From assembly GCF_900182545.1 (NCBI RefSeq), contig NZ_FXTJ01000003.1, forward strand, positions 310,001 to 374,000: a DNA stretch of 64,000 nt, in the 5' to 3' direction. This stretch comes from Geodermatophilus aquaeductus (GTDB lineage Bacteria > Actinomycetota > Actinomycetes > Mycobacteriales > Geodermatophilaceae). Position 1 is the first letter of the stretch, and each line of letters begins with the position of its first letter. Shown here in pieces: positions 55,676 to 64,000 of the stretch. The notes beneath the pieces are model-generated. The model was given only the letters and a program-made list of their open reading frames with translations, was not told the origin of the DNA and searched no databases. A program made the position numbers and the translations under genes.

Positions 55676-56380
55676 TCAGCCGGCGGCCCCGTCCGGCCGC
55701 CGGGTCAGCACCGCCTGCTGCCGGTAGCGCGGGATGCTCACCGTCCGGGCAGCCAGCCCCGAGGGCCGCTTCGTGGACTGGGGCAGGCGGAGCACCCGCC
55801 GGATCAGCAGGCCCGCCGCGGCCAGCGGATAGGACAGCGGCGTGAGGTCCTCCGCGACGACGGTGAGCCCGGCACCGACCAGCACCTCGTCGACGGCCGC
55901 GGCCGAGCGGTACTCCCGGACGTGGGTCTTGTCGAGGACCCAGCCGGCCTGCGGGTTGCGCCGGAAGTACCAGGCGCCGGGCAGCTTCACCGGCGTCTCG
56001 ACGTAGACGTACCCGCCGGGCCGGGTGATGCGGAGCAGTTCCCGGGCGAAGACGGAGTCGTCGGGGACGTGCTCGATCACGTGGCTCGCGGTCGCGACGT
56101 CGAAGGTGCCGTCCTCGACCGGCACGACGCCGTCGGGCGAGGTGAGCACGGTGTGGCCGTGGCTGCGGGCCAGTTCCGCACGCAGGTTCGACACCTCGTA
56201 GCCGGTCACCGTCCAGGAGTCCCCGTAGCCGCTGCGGAGCCGGTCCAGCAGCGCGCCCTCGCCGCACCCGACGTCGATCAGCGAGCCGCCGGACCCGTCC
56301 AGCACCCGCCGCAGCAGGTGCGGCACGGTCGCCTCGTCGTCGAGTTGCCGGTAGGTCTGCGCGTACGCGTCCCAGTCCAT
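55676..56380 (-). CDS. Class-I SAM-dependent methyltransferase
   Basis: 234 residues. The SAM site is LIDVGCGEGALLDRL (motif I), and DVATASHVIEHVPDD, LLRITRPGGYVYVETP follow in order. UbiE/COQ5-like fold with unknown substrate. GAGGGGA lies before the ATG. It is the last gene of a minus-strand set with the CPBP protease and DHFR-like genes, with a 50-nt gap, and is convergent with the GAF-ANTAR gene. Confidence 0.9.
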   Translation of the reverse strand: MDWDAYAQTYRQLDDEATVPHLLRRVLDGSGGSLIDVGCGEGALLDRLRSGYGDSWTVTGYEVSNLRAELARSHGHTVLTSPDGVVPVEDGTFDVATASHVIEHVPDDSVFARELLRITRPGGYVYVETPVKLPGAWYFRRNPQAGWVLDKTHVREYRSAAAVDEVLVGAGLTVVAEDLTPLSYPLAAAGLLIRRVLRLPQSTKRPSGLAARTVSIPRYRQQAVLTRRPDGAAG

Positions 56381-56430
56381 CTGTCCCCTCAGCGTGCGCT
56401 CGGGTCCCCCGTCCGGTCAGGTCGGGCAGC

Positions 56431-57132
56431 CTACTCACGATCACGGCGGCCGGCGGCCGCCGCGGCGACGGTCCCGAGGTCGTTGGCGGCCAGGTGGACC
56501 AGCGCCGGCGCCAGCAGGCTGCCGCTGCGCCGGCGCAGCCCGGTGAACAGGACGTCGACCGCGGCGGTGCCGAGGCAGGCGGCGACCAGCCCGGCCCGGC
56601 GCGCCGGACCCGTCCCGACGCCGTTGAGCGCGAGGCCCTCGAGCGTCGGCGCGACGTGCCACAGCCCGAACAGCGCCGCGGCCGCGGCGTCCGCCGCCCG
56701 CCGGGGCAGCACGCGGTGCAGCGCCGGCGGCAGGACCCCGCGGAAGGCGACCTCCTCCCACAGCACGGTCCCGACCGGGATCCGCACCAGCACCCGCTCC
56801 GCCAGTTCCCGCCGGCCCAGCCCGGTGACCCGCGCGTCGGCGAGCAGCGGCCGCAGCGCGGGCAGGGCGAGCGCCGCCGCGTACCCGGCGCCGACCACCG
56901 CGGCGCAGGTCCCGCCGTACCGGGCGCCGGAGGCCAGCCGCCGCGGGTCCAGGCCGAGCTCGGACCACGACGTCCCGCGGGCGCGGGCGGCCGCCAGCAG
57001 CGCCACGGCGGCCGTGGCGTTCGCGGGCGCGTACGCGCGCCGGGGCAGCCGCGGCACCAGCAGGTCGTTCCACGCCGCGAGCAGCAGCGTCAGTCCCGCG
57101 GCCCAGCCGACGTCGGAGCCCCGGGCTGACAC
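56431..57132 (-). CDS. CPBP-family intramembrane metalloprotease
   Basis: 233 residues, about six membrane helices. The two signature motifs are the EEVAFRG pair (TVLWEEVAFRGVLPP) and the following FGLWHVAP and VLFTGLRRRSGSLLAPALVH, giving Glu-Glu, His and His. Family members are Abi/CAAX-type proteases. The GTG lies 7 nt after the DHFR-like gene stop on this strand, so it is co-transcribed. Confidence 0.87.
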   Translation of the reverse strand: MSARGSDVGWAAGLTLLLAAWNDLLVPRLPRRAYAPANATAAVALLAAARARGTSWSELGLDPRRLASGARYGGTCAAVVGAGYAAALALPALRPLLADARVTGLGRRELAERVLVRIPVGTVLWEEVAFRGVLPPALHRVLPRRAADAAAAALFGLWHVAPTLEGLALNGVGTGPARRAGLVAACLGTAAVDVLFTGLRRRSGSLLAPALVHLAANDLGTVAAAAAGRRDRE

Positions 57133-57139
57133 GGGACGG

Positions 57140-57712
57140 TCAGCGCGCGCGGGAGTAGGTCAGCACCGCGGGACCGCCCGGGAAGGTCCGGACGTCGTCC
57201 AGGACGAAGCCGATCGGCGCGAACTGCGCCCCGAAGGCGCGGCGGCCGGCACCGGCGACGACCGGGTACTGCTTGACCACCAGCCGGTCGATCTCACCCA
57301 GCAGCTGTCCGGCCAGGTGCCCGCCGCCGGCGAGGTAGACGTCGAGCCCGTCCTCGGCCTTGAGGGCGCGCACGGCCGCCAGCGGGTCGTCCCGGACGAC
57401 GGTGACCTCGGGGCCGGGCGACTCCAGGGTCCGCGAGACCACGACCTGCCGCAGGTGGGAGTAGGGGCTGACGATCCCGGCGGCCAGGGCCGGGTCGTAG
57501 GTTCGCCGTCCCATGACGATCGTGTCGAAGCGCCGGTTGGGCGTGCCGTCGATCCCCATCGCGCGGCGCACGTGGGTGGGCAGGGCGTCGGCGTACTCGG
57601 CCGCCATCCACTGCGTGAACGGCTCGCCCAGGACGTAGAAGTCCACCTCGTCGTCGGGACCGGCGATGACCCCGTCGATCGAGACCCCGATGTAGTAGAC
57701 GAGATCGCGCAC
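57140..57712 (-). CDS. RibD C-terminal/dihydrofolate-reductase-fold protein
   Basis: 190 residues. YYIGVSIDGVIAGPDDEVDFY at the start, VMGRRTYDPAL, VVVSRTL and the GLDVYLAGGGHLAGQLLGEID segment (in part) match the family; the GGG before the helix is the nucleotide loop. It is not closely similar by eye to the other member at 52756. The GTG at 57710-57712 is preferred over an in-frame start at 57748, which adds only an Arg/Ala-rich stretch. Confidence 0.88.
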   Translation of the reverse strand: MRDLVYYIGVSIDGVIAGPDDEVDFYVLGEPFTQWMAAEYADALPTHVRRAMGIDGTPNRRFDTIVMGRRTYDPALAAGIVSPYSHLRQVVVSRTLESPGPEVTVVRDDPLAAVRALKAEDGLDVYLAGGGHLAGQLLGEIDRLVVKQYPVVAGAGRRAFGAQFAPIGFVLDDVRTFPGGPAVLTYSRAR

Positions 57713-57751
57713 GCGCGCCACGGTCCCGGCCGCGGGGAGGGCGCGCAACCG

Positions 57752-57795
57752 GCACCGGGCCGGCGACCTCCGCAGGGAGGCCGCCGGCCCGGTGC
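57752..57795. terminator. Long hairpin between the symporter and DHFR-like genes
   Basis: GCACCGGGCCGGCG (57752-57765) pairs perfectly with CGCCGGCCCGGTGC (57782-57795); the loop contains an inner CCTCC/GGAGG pair. It lies 14 nt beyond the symporter stop on the minus strand. Confidence 0.83.
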
Positions 57796-57809
57796 GGGAC
57801 CAGCCAGTG

Positions 57810-59150
57810 TCAGACGGCCGCGGGCTGCCGCAGGTCGGCGTCGATCCCGCCGGTCTCGGGGGCGACGGGAGCCGACGCGCGGCCCGAGCGGAACCGCTCG
57901 AGGTCGAGGATGCCCTCGCGCTTGGCGACGATCGTCGGGACCAGCGCCTGGCCGGCCACGTTCACCGCGGTGCGGCCCATGTCGAGGATCGGGTCGATCG
58001 CCAGCAGCAGGCCGACGCCGGCCAGGGGCAGGCCCAGGGTGGACAGCGTGAGCGTCAGCATGACCACCGCGCCGGTCACGCCGGCAGTGGCGGCCGAGCC
58101 GACCACGGAGACCAGCGCGATGAGCAGGTAGTCGGTGACCGACAGCGACACGTCGAAGAACTGCGCCACGAAGATCGCCGCGAGCGCCGGGTAGATCGCC
58201 GCGCAGCCGTCCATCTTCGTCGTCGCCCCCAGCGGGACGGCGAAGGAGGCGTAGGACCGCGGCACGCCGAGGCTCTGCTCGGTGACCCGCTCGGTCACCG
58301 GCAGGGTGCCGATCGAGGAGCGCGACACGAAGGCCAGCTGGATGGCCGGCCACGCACCGGCGAACCACCGCAGCGGCGAGAGGCCGTGCAGGCGCAGCAG
58401 CACCGGGTAGACGACGAAGAGCACCAGCGCGAGGCCGGCGTAGACCGAGCCGGCGAAGACGCCCAGCGAGCCGAGGGAGTCCCAGCCGTAGGTGGCCACG
58501 GCGTTGCCGATCAGGCCGACGGTGCCCAGCGGGGCCAGGAGGATGACCCACCACAGCACCTTCTGGACGACGGCCAGCGCGGAGCGGACCAGGCCGAGGA
58601 ACGGCTCGGCCGGCTCGCCGACCTTGAGCACGGCGACGCCGATCGCGACCGAGAGCACGATGAGCTGCAGGACGTTGAACGACAGGGAGCCGTCGGGCGA
58701 GCCCTGCAGGCCCAGGACGTTCTGCGGGACCAGGCCGGTGAGGAAGTCCCACCAGGAGCCGGTGGACTCGGGCAACTGCTGGGCGGCGGCGTCGACGGAG
58801 CTGTTGCGCCCGGGCTGGGTGAGCAGGCCCAGGCCGATGCCGATGGAGACCGCGATCAGCGCGGTGATCGCGAACCACAGCAGGGTCTGCCCGGCCAGCC
58901 GGGCGGCGTTGGAGACCTGCTTGAGGTTGGCGATGCTGACGATCACCGCGGTGACGATCAGCGGCGGGACCAGGACCTTCAGCAGCGTGACGAAGGTGCT
59001 GCCGATGGTCTGCAGGGTGCTGGTGAGCCAGTTCGGCGTGCCGTCGGCGACGGGACCGAGGTCGCGGGCCACGAGGCCGAGCGCGACGCCCACGACGAGG
59101 GCGAGGAGGACCTGCGCCGCGAACGGGACGCGGCGGAGACGGGCGAACAC
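57810..59150 (-). CDS. Dicarboxylate/amino-acid:cation symporter (DAACS)
   Basis: 446 residues. The family regions SRSSIGTLPVT (serine-rich loop), PLGATTKMDGCAAIYPALAA (in the HP/TM7 region) and VVMLTLTLSTLGLPLAGVGLLLAIDPILDMGRTAVNV (shown in part) identify the glutamate/C4-dicarboxylate symporter. Eight helices plus two re-entrant loops. DctA- or GltP-like substrates cannot be separated by eye. The GTG has only a weak GGAAGG at 12 nt. An inverted repeat (59239-59258) lies upstream. Confidence 0.9.
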   Translation of the reverse strand: MFARLRRVPFAAQVLLALVVGVALGLVARDLGPVADGTPNWLTSTLQTIGSTFVTLLKVLVPPLIVTAVIVSIANLKQVSNAARLAGQTLLWFAITALIAVSIGIGLGLLTQPGRNSSVDAAAQQLPESTGSWWDFLTGLVPQNVLGLQGSPDGSLSFNVLQLIVLSVAIGVAVLKVGEPAEPFLGLVRSALAVVQKVLWWVILLAPLGTVGLIGNAVATYGWDSLGSLGVFAGSVYAGLALVLFVVYPVLLRLHGLSPLRWFAGAWPAIQLAFVSRSSIGTLPVTERVTEQSLGVPRSYASFAVPLGATTKMDGCAAIYPALAAIFVAQFFDVSLSVTDYLLIALVSVVGSAATAGVTGAVVMLTLTLSTLGLPLAGVGLLLAIDPILDMGRTAVNVAGQALVPTIVAKREGILDLERFRSGRASAPVAPETGGIDADLRQPAAV

Positions 59151-59238
59151 GAGAGGAGGTGCCTTCCGGGGGTGCTGGAGGAGGGGGACGACGGCGTGCG
59201 GCGTCGTCAGCCGGCGGTCGTCACCCGGCCGAAGTCCA

Positions 59239-59258
59239 GCTCACGGCGCCGCGTGAGC
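59239..59258. repeat. Inverted repeat upstream of the symporter gene
   Basis: GCTCACG (59239-59245) and CGTGAGC (59252-59258) with a six-base spacer, 89 nt before the symporter start. It could be an operator for its regulation. Confidence 0.5.
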
Positions 59259-59379
59259 CCCCAGACGTTCTCCACGGAGCAGGTCAATGCGGCCGCGGCG
59301 CCGGTGCATCCCGGGTGTGCCCGTTCTCACCCGGCGGCCGGCGTGCGGTGCCCGGCCCCCGGGCACTGCACGGCCCGTC

Positions 59380-60906
59380 TCAGGGCCGCACCCGGGTGCC
59401 GTCGCTGGGCGCCGGGCGCGGCTCGGGGATCCGGACCCCGTCCGTCGGGGGCGGGGTGGTGGCGGCCCGGTGGACGCCCAGGACCACCAGCGCCGTGCCC
59501 CCGGCGGCCAGCACCACGCCGGCGAGCAGCAGCACGACCGCGATCCAGGTCAGGCCCGGCACCGGTGCCGCCACCGCGACCTCCGCGGCGACGCCGGCCC
59601 CGCCGTCGGCCCGCATGAGGACGAGCGTCCAGTCGCCGTCGGCCGGGCGCCAGTCCAGCTCCCGGGTGCCGGCACCGGCGGCCGAGGCCACCCAGATGCC
59701 CGCCTCGCCGGGTGCCGCGGCCGGGGCCTCGCCGGGGACGTCGCGGGTGGTGACGGTGTCGGAGGGGACGCCGTCGCCACCGATCTCGTCCAGCACGGAG
59801 TGCCCGACGCCGTCGAGGTAGCTGGCCACGTCGGCGGTGCGGCCGACGCCGACGAACAGCTCGTCGTCCGGACGGACCGGGGTGGCCTGCAGCCGGACGG
59901 TGCCCAGCAGGTCGTCGACGACCCAGTCCAGCCCCTCCCCGCCCAGGGCCAGGTCCCCGGTGGTGACGGCGTACCGGTCGCTGCTGACCTCGGCGTCGGC
60001 CGACCACAGCAGGCCGTCCTCGCGCTGGGTGGTGTCGGCCCACAGCAGCGCCCCGCCGGCCACCAGCGGCCCCGTGGACACGGCCAGCAGCGCTGCGCCC
60101 ACGACGACGGCGGTCACGCGACCGGCCGTCCACCGTCCGGGCACCGGGTACGGGCTCGGCGGTGCCGCCGCCGGCCCCGCCGACGTCGCGGTGAGCACCG
60201 CCGGGGCGGTCGCGGGCACCGCCGGCCCCGAGCCGGGGTCGGTGCCGCCGAGGTCGAGCCGGAACGGCGGGTAGACGTCGGTGAGCAGGCCGACGTACGC
60301 GGCCACGCGCAGGACCCAGCGGTCCATCCCCAGGACGAGGTCGAACAGCGGCTCGGGATAGCGCCCGGTGAACAGCAGCACCAGGGCCGACACGACGACG
60401 AGCAGGGGGACCAGCCCGCCGAACGCCCAGCCGTCGTCCCAGCCGTCACCGGCCCAGTCGGTGCTCCACGCCCAGACGCCACCGCCGACGAACAGCGCGA
60501 CGACGAGGTAGTGCGGCAGCGCGAGCAGCCACTTGACCAGGACCAGGCCCCGCGACATCCGCTCCGGGTAGGTGACGTGGAAGGAGGCCGGGTAGCCCGG
60601 GACCTCCGCGAGCGTGAACGGCGGGTACCGGTCGGTGCCCAGCGCGCTGTAGCCGTAGTACTGCACGCGCCAGGTCCAGCGCAGCACCCCGACGGAGAAG
60701 TCGAACAGCGACCGCGGGTACCGGCCGGTGACGAGGACGGCGAAGAACGCCGCGACGGTCACGAGCAGCCAGGCCAGCCACAGGAACGCCAGCACGACGA
60801 CGTGCGGCACCAGCAGCAGCCACTTGAGCAGCCACAGCCAGCGGGAGAGCGGGGCGTCGAGCACGCCGTCCACCCGCACCGGGTGGGACGTCCGGATCTC
60901 GGTCAC
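59380..60906 (-). CDS. DUF4389 membrane protein with two DUF4389 units
   Basis: 508 residues. Two copies of the DUF4389 unit (about 20-85 and 100-195): each starts with a WLLxLPH/VPH helix segment and ends in FTGRYPxxLFDFxxGxxRW. They are followed by a Pro/Ala linker, a membrane helix (about 270-290), an outside domain of about 190 residues with beta-like strands, and a final membrane helix (about 463-485). Function unknown. The GTG has a GGGGAGGGG region upstream. Divergent from the sensor kinase. Confidence 0.87.
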   Translation of the reverse strand: MTEIRTSHPVRVDGVLDAPLSRWLWLLKWLLLVPHVVVLAFLWLAWLLVTVAAFFAVLVTGRYPRSLFDFSVGVLRWTWRVQYYGYSALGTDRYPPFTLAEVPGYPASFHVTYPERMSRGLVLVKWLLALPHYLVVALFVGGGVWAWSTDWAGDGWDDGWAFGGLVPLLVVVSALVLLFTGRYPEPLFDLVLGMDRWVLRVAAYVGLLTDVYPPFRLDLGGTDPGSGPAVPATAPAVLTATSAGPAAAPPSPYPVPGRWTAGRVTAVVVGAALLAVSTGPLVAGGALLWADTTQREDGLLWSADAEVSSDRYAVTTGDLALGGEGLDWVVDDLLGTVRLQATPVRPDDELFVGVGRTADVASYLDGVGHSVLDEIGGDGVPSDTVTTRDVPGEAPAAAPGEAGIWVASAAGAGTRELDWRPADGDWTLVLMRADGGAGVAAEVAVAAPVPGLTWIAVVLLLAGVVLAAGGTALVVLGVHRAATTPPPTDGVRIPEPRPAPSDGTRVRP

Positions 60907-61137
60907 GGGGCTCCCCCTCCCCGCCGCACAGGGCCCGCGACCGGGTCGTCCCGGGTCGCCGGCGGACCTCCCCGACGCTGCTCGCGCCCGCGTCCGCGGG
61001 ACACCGACCAACGACCCGGGCCCACCGGGACCTCCGCCCCGGCCGCATCCGGGAAGACGGCGCGCCGACGGTGGGTTCCCGCCCGCCCGGTCGGGTGTCA
61101 CGCTGGGGGCAGCAGGGCTGACCGAGAGGAGGCGGCC

Positions 61138-61920
61138 GTGACCGTGTCGCGCATCGTGCCGGCTCCGCGCAGCGGCGACGACGTCGTACTGGACGAGGTG
61201 CGCGAGCGCCTCGCCGACGTCCACCGCAGCCAGGAGCGGGTCGCCGACCTCCTGGACGCCCTGCTCAGCACGGCTCCCTCCCCCGGCCCGGCCCTCCTCC
61301 CCGGCGACCCCGAGCCCTCCCCGGAGGAGCTCGCCGTCTCCGCCGACCGCGACCGCATCGCGCGGGACCTGCACGACCACGTCGTGCAGCAGGTCTATGC
61401 CGCGTGCCTGTCCCTGCAGGCGGTGCTGCCGCGGGTGGCCGACCCGGCGGCCCGCCGCCGCATCGCCGAGGTCGTCGAGCAGCTGGACGGGACGGTGCAC
61501 GACCTGCGGACGACGATCTTCGACCTGCACACCCGCGACGCCGCGGGCGCGGGCCTGCGCCGCCGGCTGCTCGACGTCGTCACGGCGACGGCCGGCTCGC
61601 TGTCGTCGACCGTGCGGGTGTCCGGGGTCGTCGACGACCTGGTCACCGGGTCGCTGGCCGCCGACGTCGAGGCGGTCGCGCGCGAGGCGGTGAGCAACTG
61701 CGTCCGCCACTCCGGGGGTCGGCAGGTCACCGTCACCCTCGACGTCACCGGCGAGGTGGTGCTCGAGGTGGTCGACGACGGCCGCGGCATCGACCCCCGC
61801 GCCGCGCGCAGCGGGCTGCGCGACCTGGCCGAGCGCGCGCAGCGGCGCGGGGGCGGGCTCACCGTCGCCCGCCGGCCCGGTGGCGGCACCTGCCTGCGCT
61901 GGTGGGCGCCGCTCGGCTGA
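61138..61920 (+). CDS. Soluble sensor histidine kinase, NarL/DevS-type core (HisKA_3 + HATPase)
   Basis: 260 residues. A short coiled N-terminus (about 18-45) precedes the dimerisation box DRDRIARDLHDHVVQQVYAA with phospho-acceptor His79. The ATPase domain has an N-box AREAVSNCVRHSGG and a G-box VVDDGRGIDP, GSGLRDLAERA-like. There is no transmembrane or sensor domain, so the input signal must come from another protein. GAGGAGG is 6 nt before the GTG. Convergent with its likely partner regulator (9 nt gap). Confidence 0.92.
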   Translation: MTVSRIVPAPRSGDDVVLDEVRERLADVHRSQERVADLLDALLSTAPSPGPALLPGDPEPSPEELAVSADRDRIARDLHDHVVQQVYAACLSLQAVLPRVADPAARRRIAEVVEQLDGTVHDLRTTIFDLHTRDAAGAGLRRRLLDVVTATAGSLSSTVRVSGVVDDLVTGSLAADVEAVAREAVSNCVRHSGGRQVTVTLDVTGEVVLEVVDDGRGIDPRAARSGLRDLAERAQRRGGGLTVARRPGGGTCLRWWAPLG

Positions 61921-61929
61921 GCGCCGGCC

Positions 61930-62598
61930 TCAGGGCGACTGGACGCCCGTGCGGATCTCGGTCGCGAGCACGGCCGCCTGGGTCCGCCGCTCGAGCCCGA
62001 GCTTGGCCAGCAGGTGCGAGACGTGGTTCTTCACGGTCTTCTCGGCGAGGAACATCCGCTGGCCGATCTGCCGGTTGGTCAGGCCCTCCCCGATCAGCTG
62101 CAGGACCGTGCGCTCCTGCGCGGACAGCCGGGTCACCGGTCCGGTCGGCTCGACCGTCCGGCGCAGGCGGGCGAAGACCGCCGCCGTCGCCGCCGGGTCC
62201 AGCAGCGACCCGCCGGCGGCGACCGTGCGCACGCCCTCGACGAGGTCCCGGCCGAGCACCTGCTTGAGCAGGTAGCCCGACGCGCCGGCGAGGATCGCGT
62301 CGACCATCGCCTCGTCGTCGCTGTAGCTGGTCAGCACGACCAGCGCGAGGCCGGGCACGCGCGAGCGCAGCTCACGGCCGATGGTGATGCCGTCCCCGTC
62401 GGGCAGCCGGACGTCGATGACGGCGACGTCGGGCCGCAGCGCCGGGACCCGCGCCAGCGCCTCCGCCGCGGTACCGGCCTCGCCCACGACGGTCAGGTCC
62501 GGGGCGGCCCCGAGGACGGCGGCCACGCCCCGCCGCACGACCTCGTGGTCGTCGAGCAGGAAGACGGTCGTCGTGCGGGGCCTCCGGTCGGTCTCCAC
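61930..62598 (-). CDS. NarL/DevR-type LuxR response regulator
   Basis: 222 residues. Receiver domain with acidic pair Asp16-Asp17, phospho-acceptor Asp62 ([11 protein letters not shown]) and Lys112 (LLKQ); the C-terminal LuxR helix-turn-helix has [22 protein letters not shown] and [17 protein letters not shown] (each shown in part). The GTG is chosen to remove an Arg/Ala-rich extension. It faces the histidine kinase and is presumably its partner; DosR-like in architecture, but no DosR target site was identified here. Confidence 0.92.
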   Translation of the reverse strand: METDRRPRTTTVFLLDDHEVVRRGVAAVLGAAPDLTVVGEAGTAAEALARVPALRPDVAVIDVRLPDGDGITIGRELRSRVPGLALVVLTSYSDDEAMVDAILAGASGYLLKQVLGRDLVEGVRTVAAGGSLLDPAATAAVFARLRRTVEPTGPVTRLSAQERTVLQLIGEGLTNRQIGQRMFLAEKTVKNHVSHLLAKLGLERRTQAAVLATEIRTGVQSP

Positions 62599-62717
62599 CG
62601 GTCGCCTTCCGTCCCCCGCCGCAGCGGCGCCCGGCCACCGGCCCGCCCGGTGGCGTCCCGTGGGTCGCAGGCTAGGCGCCGGAGCCGCCCCGCACACGGG
62701 GTCGGAGGTCCCGGGTG

Positions 62718-63110
62718 TCAGGCGGCGTCGTCGACCGCGTCGTCGACCGCGTCGTCGACGGCCTCGTCCACCGCGTGGTCCGCGGCCGCGGCGTCCTGGA
62801 GGCCGACCATGACCTCGTTGGTCTGCAGGGTGACCAGCCAGGCCAGCGCGTGGTCCTCCACCGGCCGGCCGGTGACCTGCGCGATGGCGTCGAGCTGGGC
62901 GGCGACCAGCCCGCGGGCGGCCTGGTAGACGTCGGCCGCGGAGACGGCCATGTCGAGCTCGTCGAGCCAGAGCCGGCCGTCGGGCAGCACCCGGACGTCG
63001 GTCTGGCTGCCGACGCCGAGGTCGGCGGCGGCGCTGGTCAGGACGGACATGCCGGCGCGCAGCTCGGTCAGACGGCGGGAGCGGCGGTCGGGGGACGACG
63101 GCACGGACAT
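62718..63110 (-). CDS. Hypothetical protein with repeated VDDA tail
   Basis: 130 residues. An ANTAR-adjacent-like or GAF-linked fold is not recognised; the middle contains [34 protein letters not shown] (shown in part), predicted helical. The C-terminus is a repeat [19 protein letters not shown] encoded by a GTCGACCGC-type repeat. AGGAGA is 6 nt before the ATG. It is the gene after the regulator, possibly co-regulated. Function unknown. Confidence 0.7.
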   Translation of the reverse strand: MSVPSSPDRRSRRLTELRAGMSVLTSAAADLGVGSQTDVRVLPDGRLWLDELDMAVSAADVYQAARGLVAAQLDAIAQVTGRPVEDHALAWLVTLQTNEVMVGLQDAAAADHAVDEAVDDAVDDAVDDAA

Positions 63111-63296
63111 GACGTCTCCTCTCGGACGGGCCCGATGAGCTCGGGACGTGCCCTCAGAGTCGGCACCCCGGCGGCCGGGGTGGAGCCCTCCTGGGGCGCC
63201 CGCCGACCCCTGTGACGGGAGGGACGAGACGTTGCGTGCCCGACCCGCGCGGCAGGCCCTTCCCCCGGAACGCGCCGACCTGCACGATCCCCCGCC

Positions 63297-63728
63297 GTGA
63301 CCAGCCGCCCCGGGTGCACCCGACGACGCCAGCGCTCCAAGCGGAAGGGCGCGAGCAGCGCCGACAGCTCCTGCGACGGCTGCGAGAGCGGCTGCGACGC
63401 CATCAGCCTGTTCTCCCTGCTGTGGCTGGCCCTGCCCGCGGCGTTCGCGACCCCGGCCCCGGCCGGCACCCCGTGGGCGGCGCGCGGGGCGGTCCGGCTC
63501 GTCGTCGCCTACCGCGAGCGCGTCAGCCCCACCCGGCCGCCGTGCTGCCCGTTCACCCCGACCTGCTCGACCTACGGTCTCGAGGCGCTGCGGACGCACG
63601 GCGCCCTGCGCGGGCTGCGGCTGACCCTCGCCCGGCTGCGCCGCTGCCGCCCCGGAGCGGGCGGCAGTGACCCGGTGCCGGCCCTGGCCGGGACTCAGGC
63701 CACGACTCAGGCCACGACTCAGGCATAG
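63297..63728 (+). CDS. YidD-like membrane-insertion efficiency factor with Cys-rich N-terminus
   Basis: 143 residues. The YidD core is YRERVSPTRPPCCPFTPTCS with YGLEALRTHGALRGLRLTLARL (in part) and a final RCRP. It is preceded by a basic N-terminus with the cysteine cluster CDGCESGCD and one hydrophobic segment. The tail has a TQATTQATTQA repeat. Classical yidD lies beside yidC and rnpA, which are not in the window, so this is a paralogue. Start GTG has no strong ribosome site. It overlaps the next gene's end by 10 bp in convergent orientation. Confidence 0.83.
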   Translation: MTSRPGCTRRRQRSKRKGASSADSSCDGCESGCDAISLFSLLWLALPAAFATPAPAGTPWAARGAVRLVVAYRERVSPTRPPCCPFTPTCSTYGLEALRTHGALRGLRLTLARLRRCRPGAGGSDPVPALAGTQATTQATTQA

Positions 63729-64000
63729 CCCCACACCTCCTGGGCGACCTCGACGACGAGCGCCAGCTTGGCCACCTGCTCGTCGCGGGTCAGCGCGTTG
63801 CCCTCCACGGTCGAGGAGAACCCGCACTGCGGCGAGATCGCCAGCTGCTCGAGCGGGACGTGCCGCGCCGCCTCCTCGATGCGGCGCTTGAGGTCGTCCC
63901 TGCTCTCCAGCCCCGGCCGCTTCGTCGTCACCAGGCCCAGCACGACCCGCTTGCCCGGCGGCACGAAGCGCAGCGGCTCGAACCCACCGGAGCGGGCGTC
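63719..64000 (-). CDS. C-terminal part of a cobalamin-independent methionine synthase (MetE-like) protein, cut by the right edge
   Basis: About 93 residues are visible; the start is outside the window. The sequence VVLGLVTTKRPGLESRDDLKRRI and QLAISPQCGFSS (zinc-ligand Cys) matches the end of MetE/UROD-like methyltransferases, including the short archaeal/actinobacterial paralogues. Full MetE or a short paralogue cannot be told apart here. Confidence 0.85.
   Translation of the reverse strand, partial: DARSGGFEPLRFVPPGKRVVLGLVTTKRPGLESRDDLKRRIEEAARHVPLEQLAISPQCGFSSTVEGNALTRDEQVAKLALVVEVAQEVWGYA

Noticed and set aside
62718-62780. CRISPR-like short repeats (GTCGACCGC units)
   Set aside because: Units lie inside a reading frame, have no spacers and encode a VDDA repeat.

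Overview
The window is 64 kb of very GC-rich DNA with GTG starts almost as common as ATG. It carries the actinobacterial arrangement ctaE-qcrC-qcrA-qcrB beside trpD, ctaF-ctaC beside asnB, DUF3043/DUF3817/DUF4191/DUF4235 families, PPOX/F420-type and ANTAR proteins, a GlnR-type site before glnA and a c-di-AMP riboswitch before a RipA-like hydrolase. This fits a chromosomal segment of a high-GC actinobacterium. I infer the Geodermatophilaceae (Blastococcus/Geodermatophilus/Modestobacter) from overall gene content; this is not proven. Coding density is high, no rRNA, tRNA, CRISPR or intact mobile element was seen, and both edges cut a gene.

Layout. 1-5 kb: M48 membrane protease (cut by the left edge), a NlpC/P60 hydrolase under a c-di-AMP riboswitch, a small Cys4 protein, and a NlpC/P60-VanY fusion. 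5-7.3 kb: DnaQ-GIY-YIG fusion nuclease and an Lrp-type ligand-binding protein. 7.3-15.2 kb: trpD coupled to a degenerate receiver-domain protein, then the respiratory block (ctaE, qcrC, qcrA, qcrB; ctaF and ctaC on the other strand). 15.5-20.7 kb: small membrane proteins, asnB, erpA, DUF3043, aldo/keto reductase. 20.8-23.3 kb: envelope cluster (holin-like, DUF3618, DUF4235, BrkB) with tandem repeats. 23.3-43.8 kb: a lipoyl-centred region (gcvT, lpdA, sucB, lipB, lipA) mixed with pepA, a Ser/Thr kinase, peptidase E, leuS with an apparent leucine attenuator, and a GGDEF-EAL protein. 43.8-48.1 kb: MFS-cNMP fusion, GNAT, RDD, glnA.

48.1-52.7 kb looks accessory: a decayed tyrosine-integrase end, then an alkylsulfatase, a GAP-family membrane protein and a SulP/STAS transporter in one tight operon. 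52.7-64 kb: assorted enzymes (two RibD/DHFR-like reductases, methyltransferase, CPBP protease), a GAF-ANTAR protein, a dicarboxylate symporter, a DUF4389 membrane protein, a convergent sensor-kinase/LuxR-regulator pair, a YidD-like protein, and the end of a MetE-like gene.

Themes. Electron transport (bcc-aa3 supercomplex), lipoylation and its client enzymes, nitrogen assimilation (asnB, glnA with a double GlnR box) and cell-wall hydrolysis are clearly represented. The most notable non-coding signals are the c-di-AMP riboswitch with a good promoter (2353-2623), the leuS leader peptide with three consecutive Leu codons followed by a terminator (38260-38356), the GlnR boxes (46575-46612), and a recurrent TAnnnT box 6-8 nt before the start codon that implies many leaderless mRNAs.
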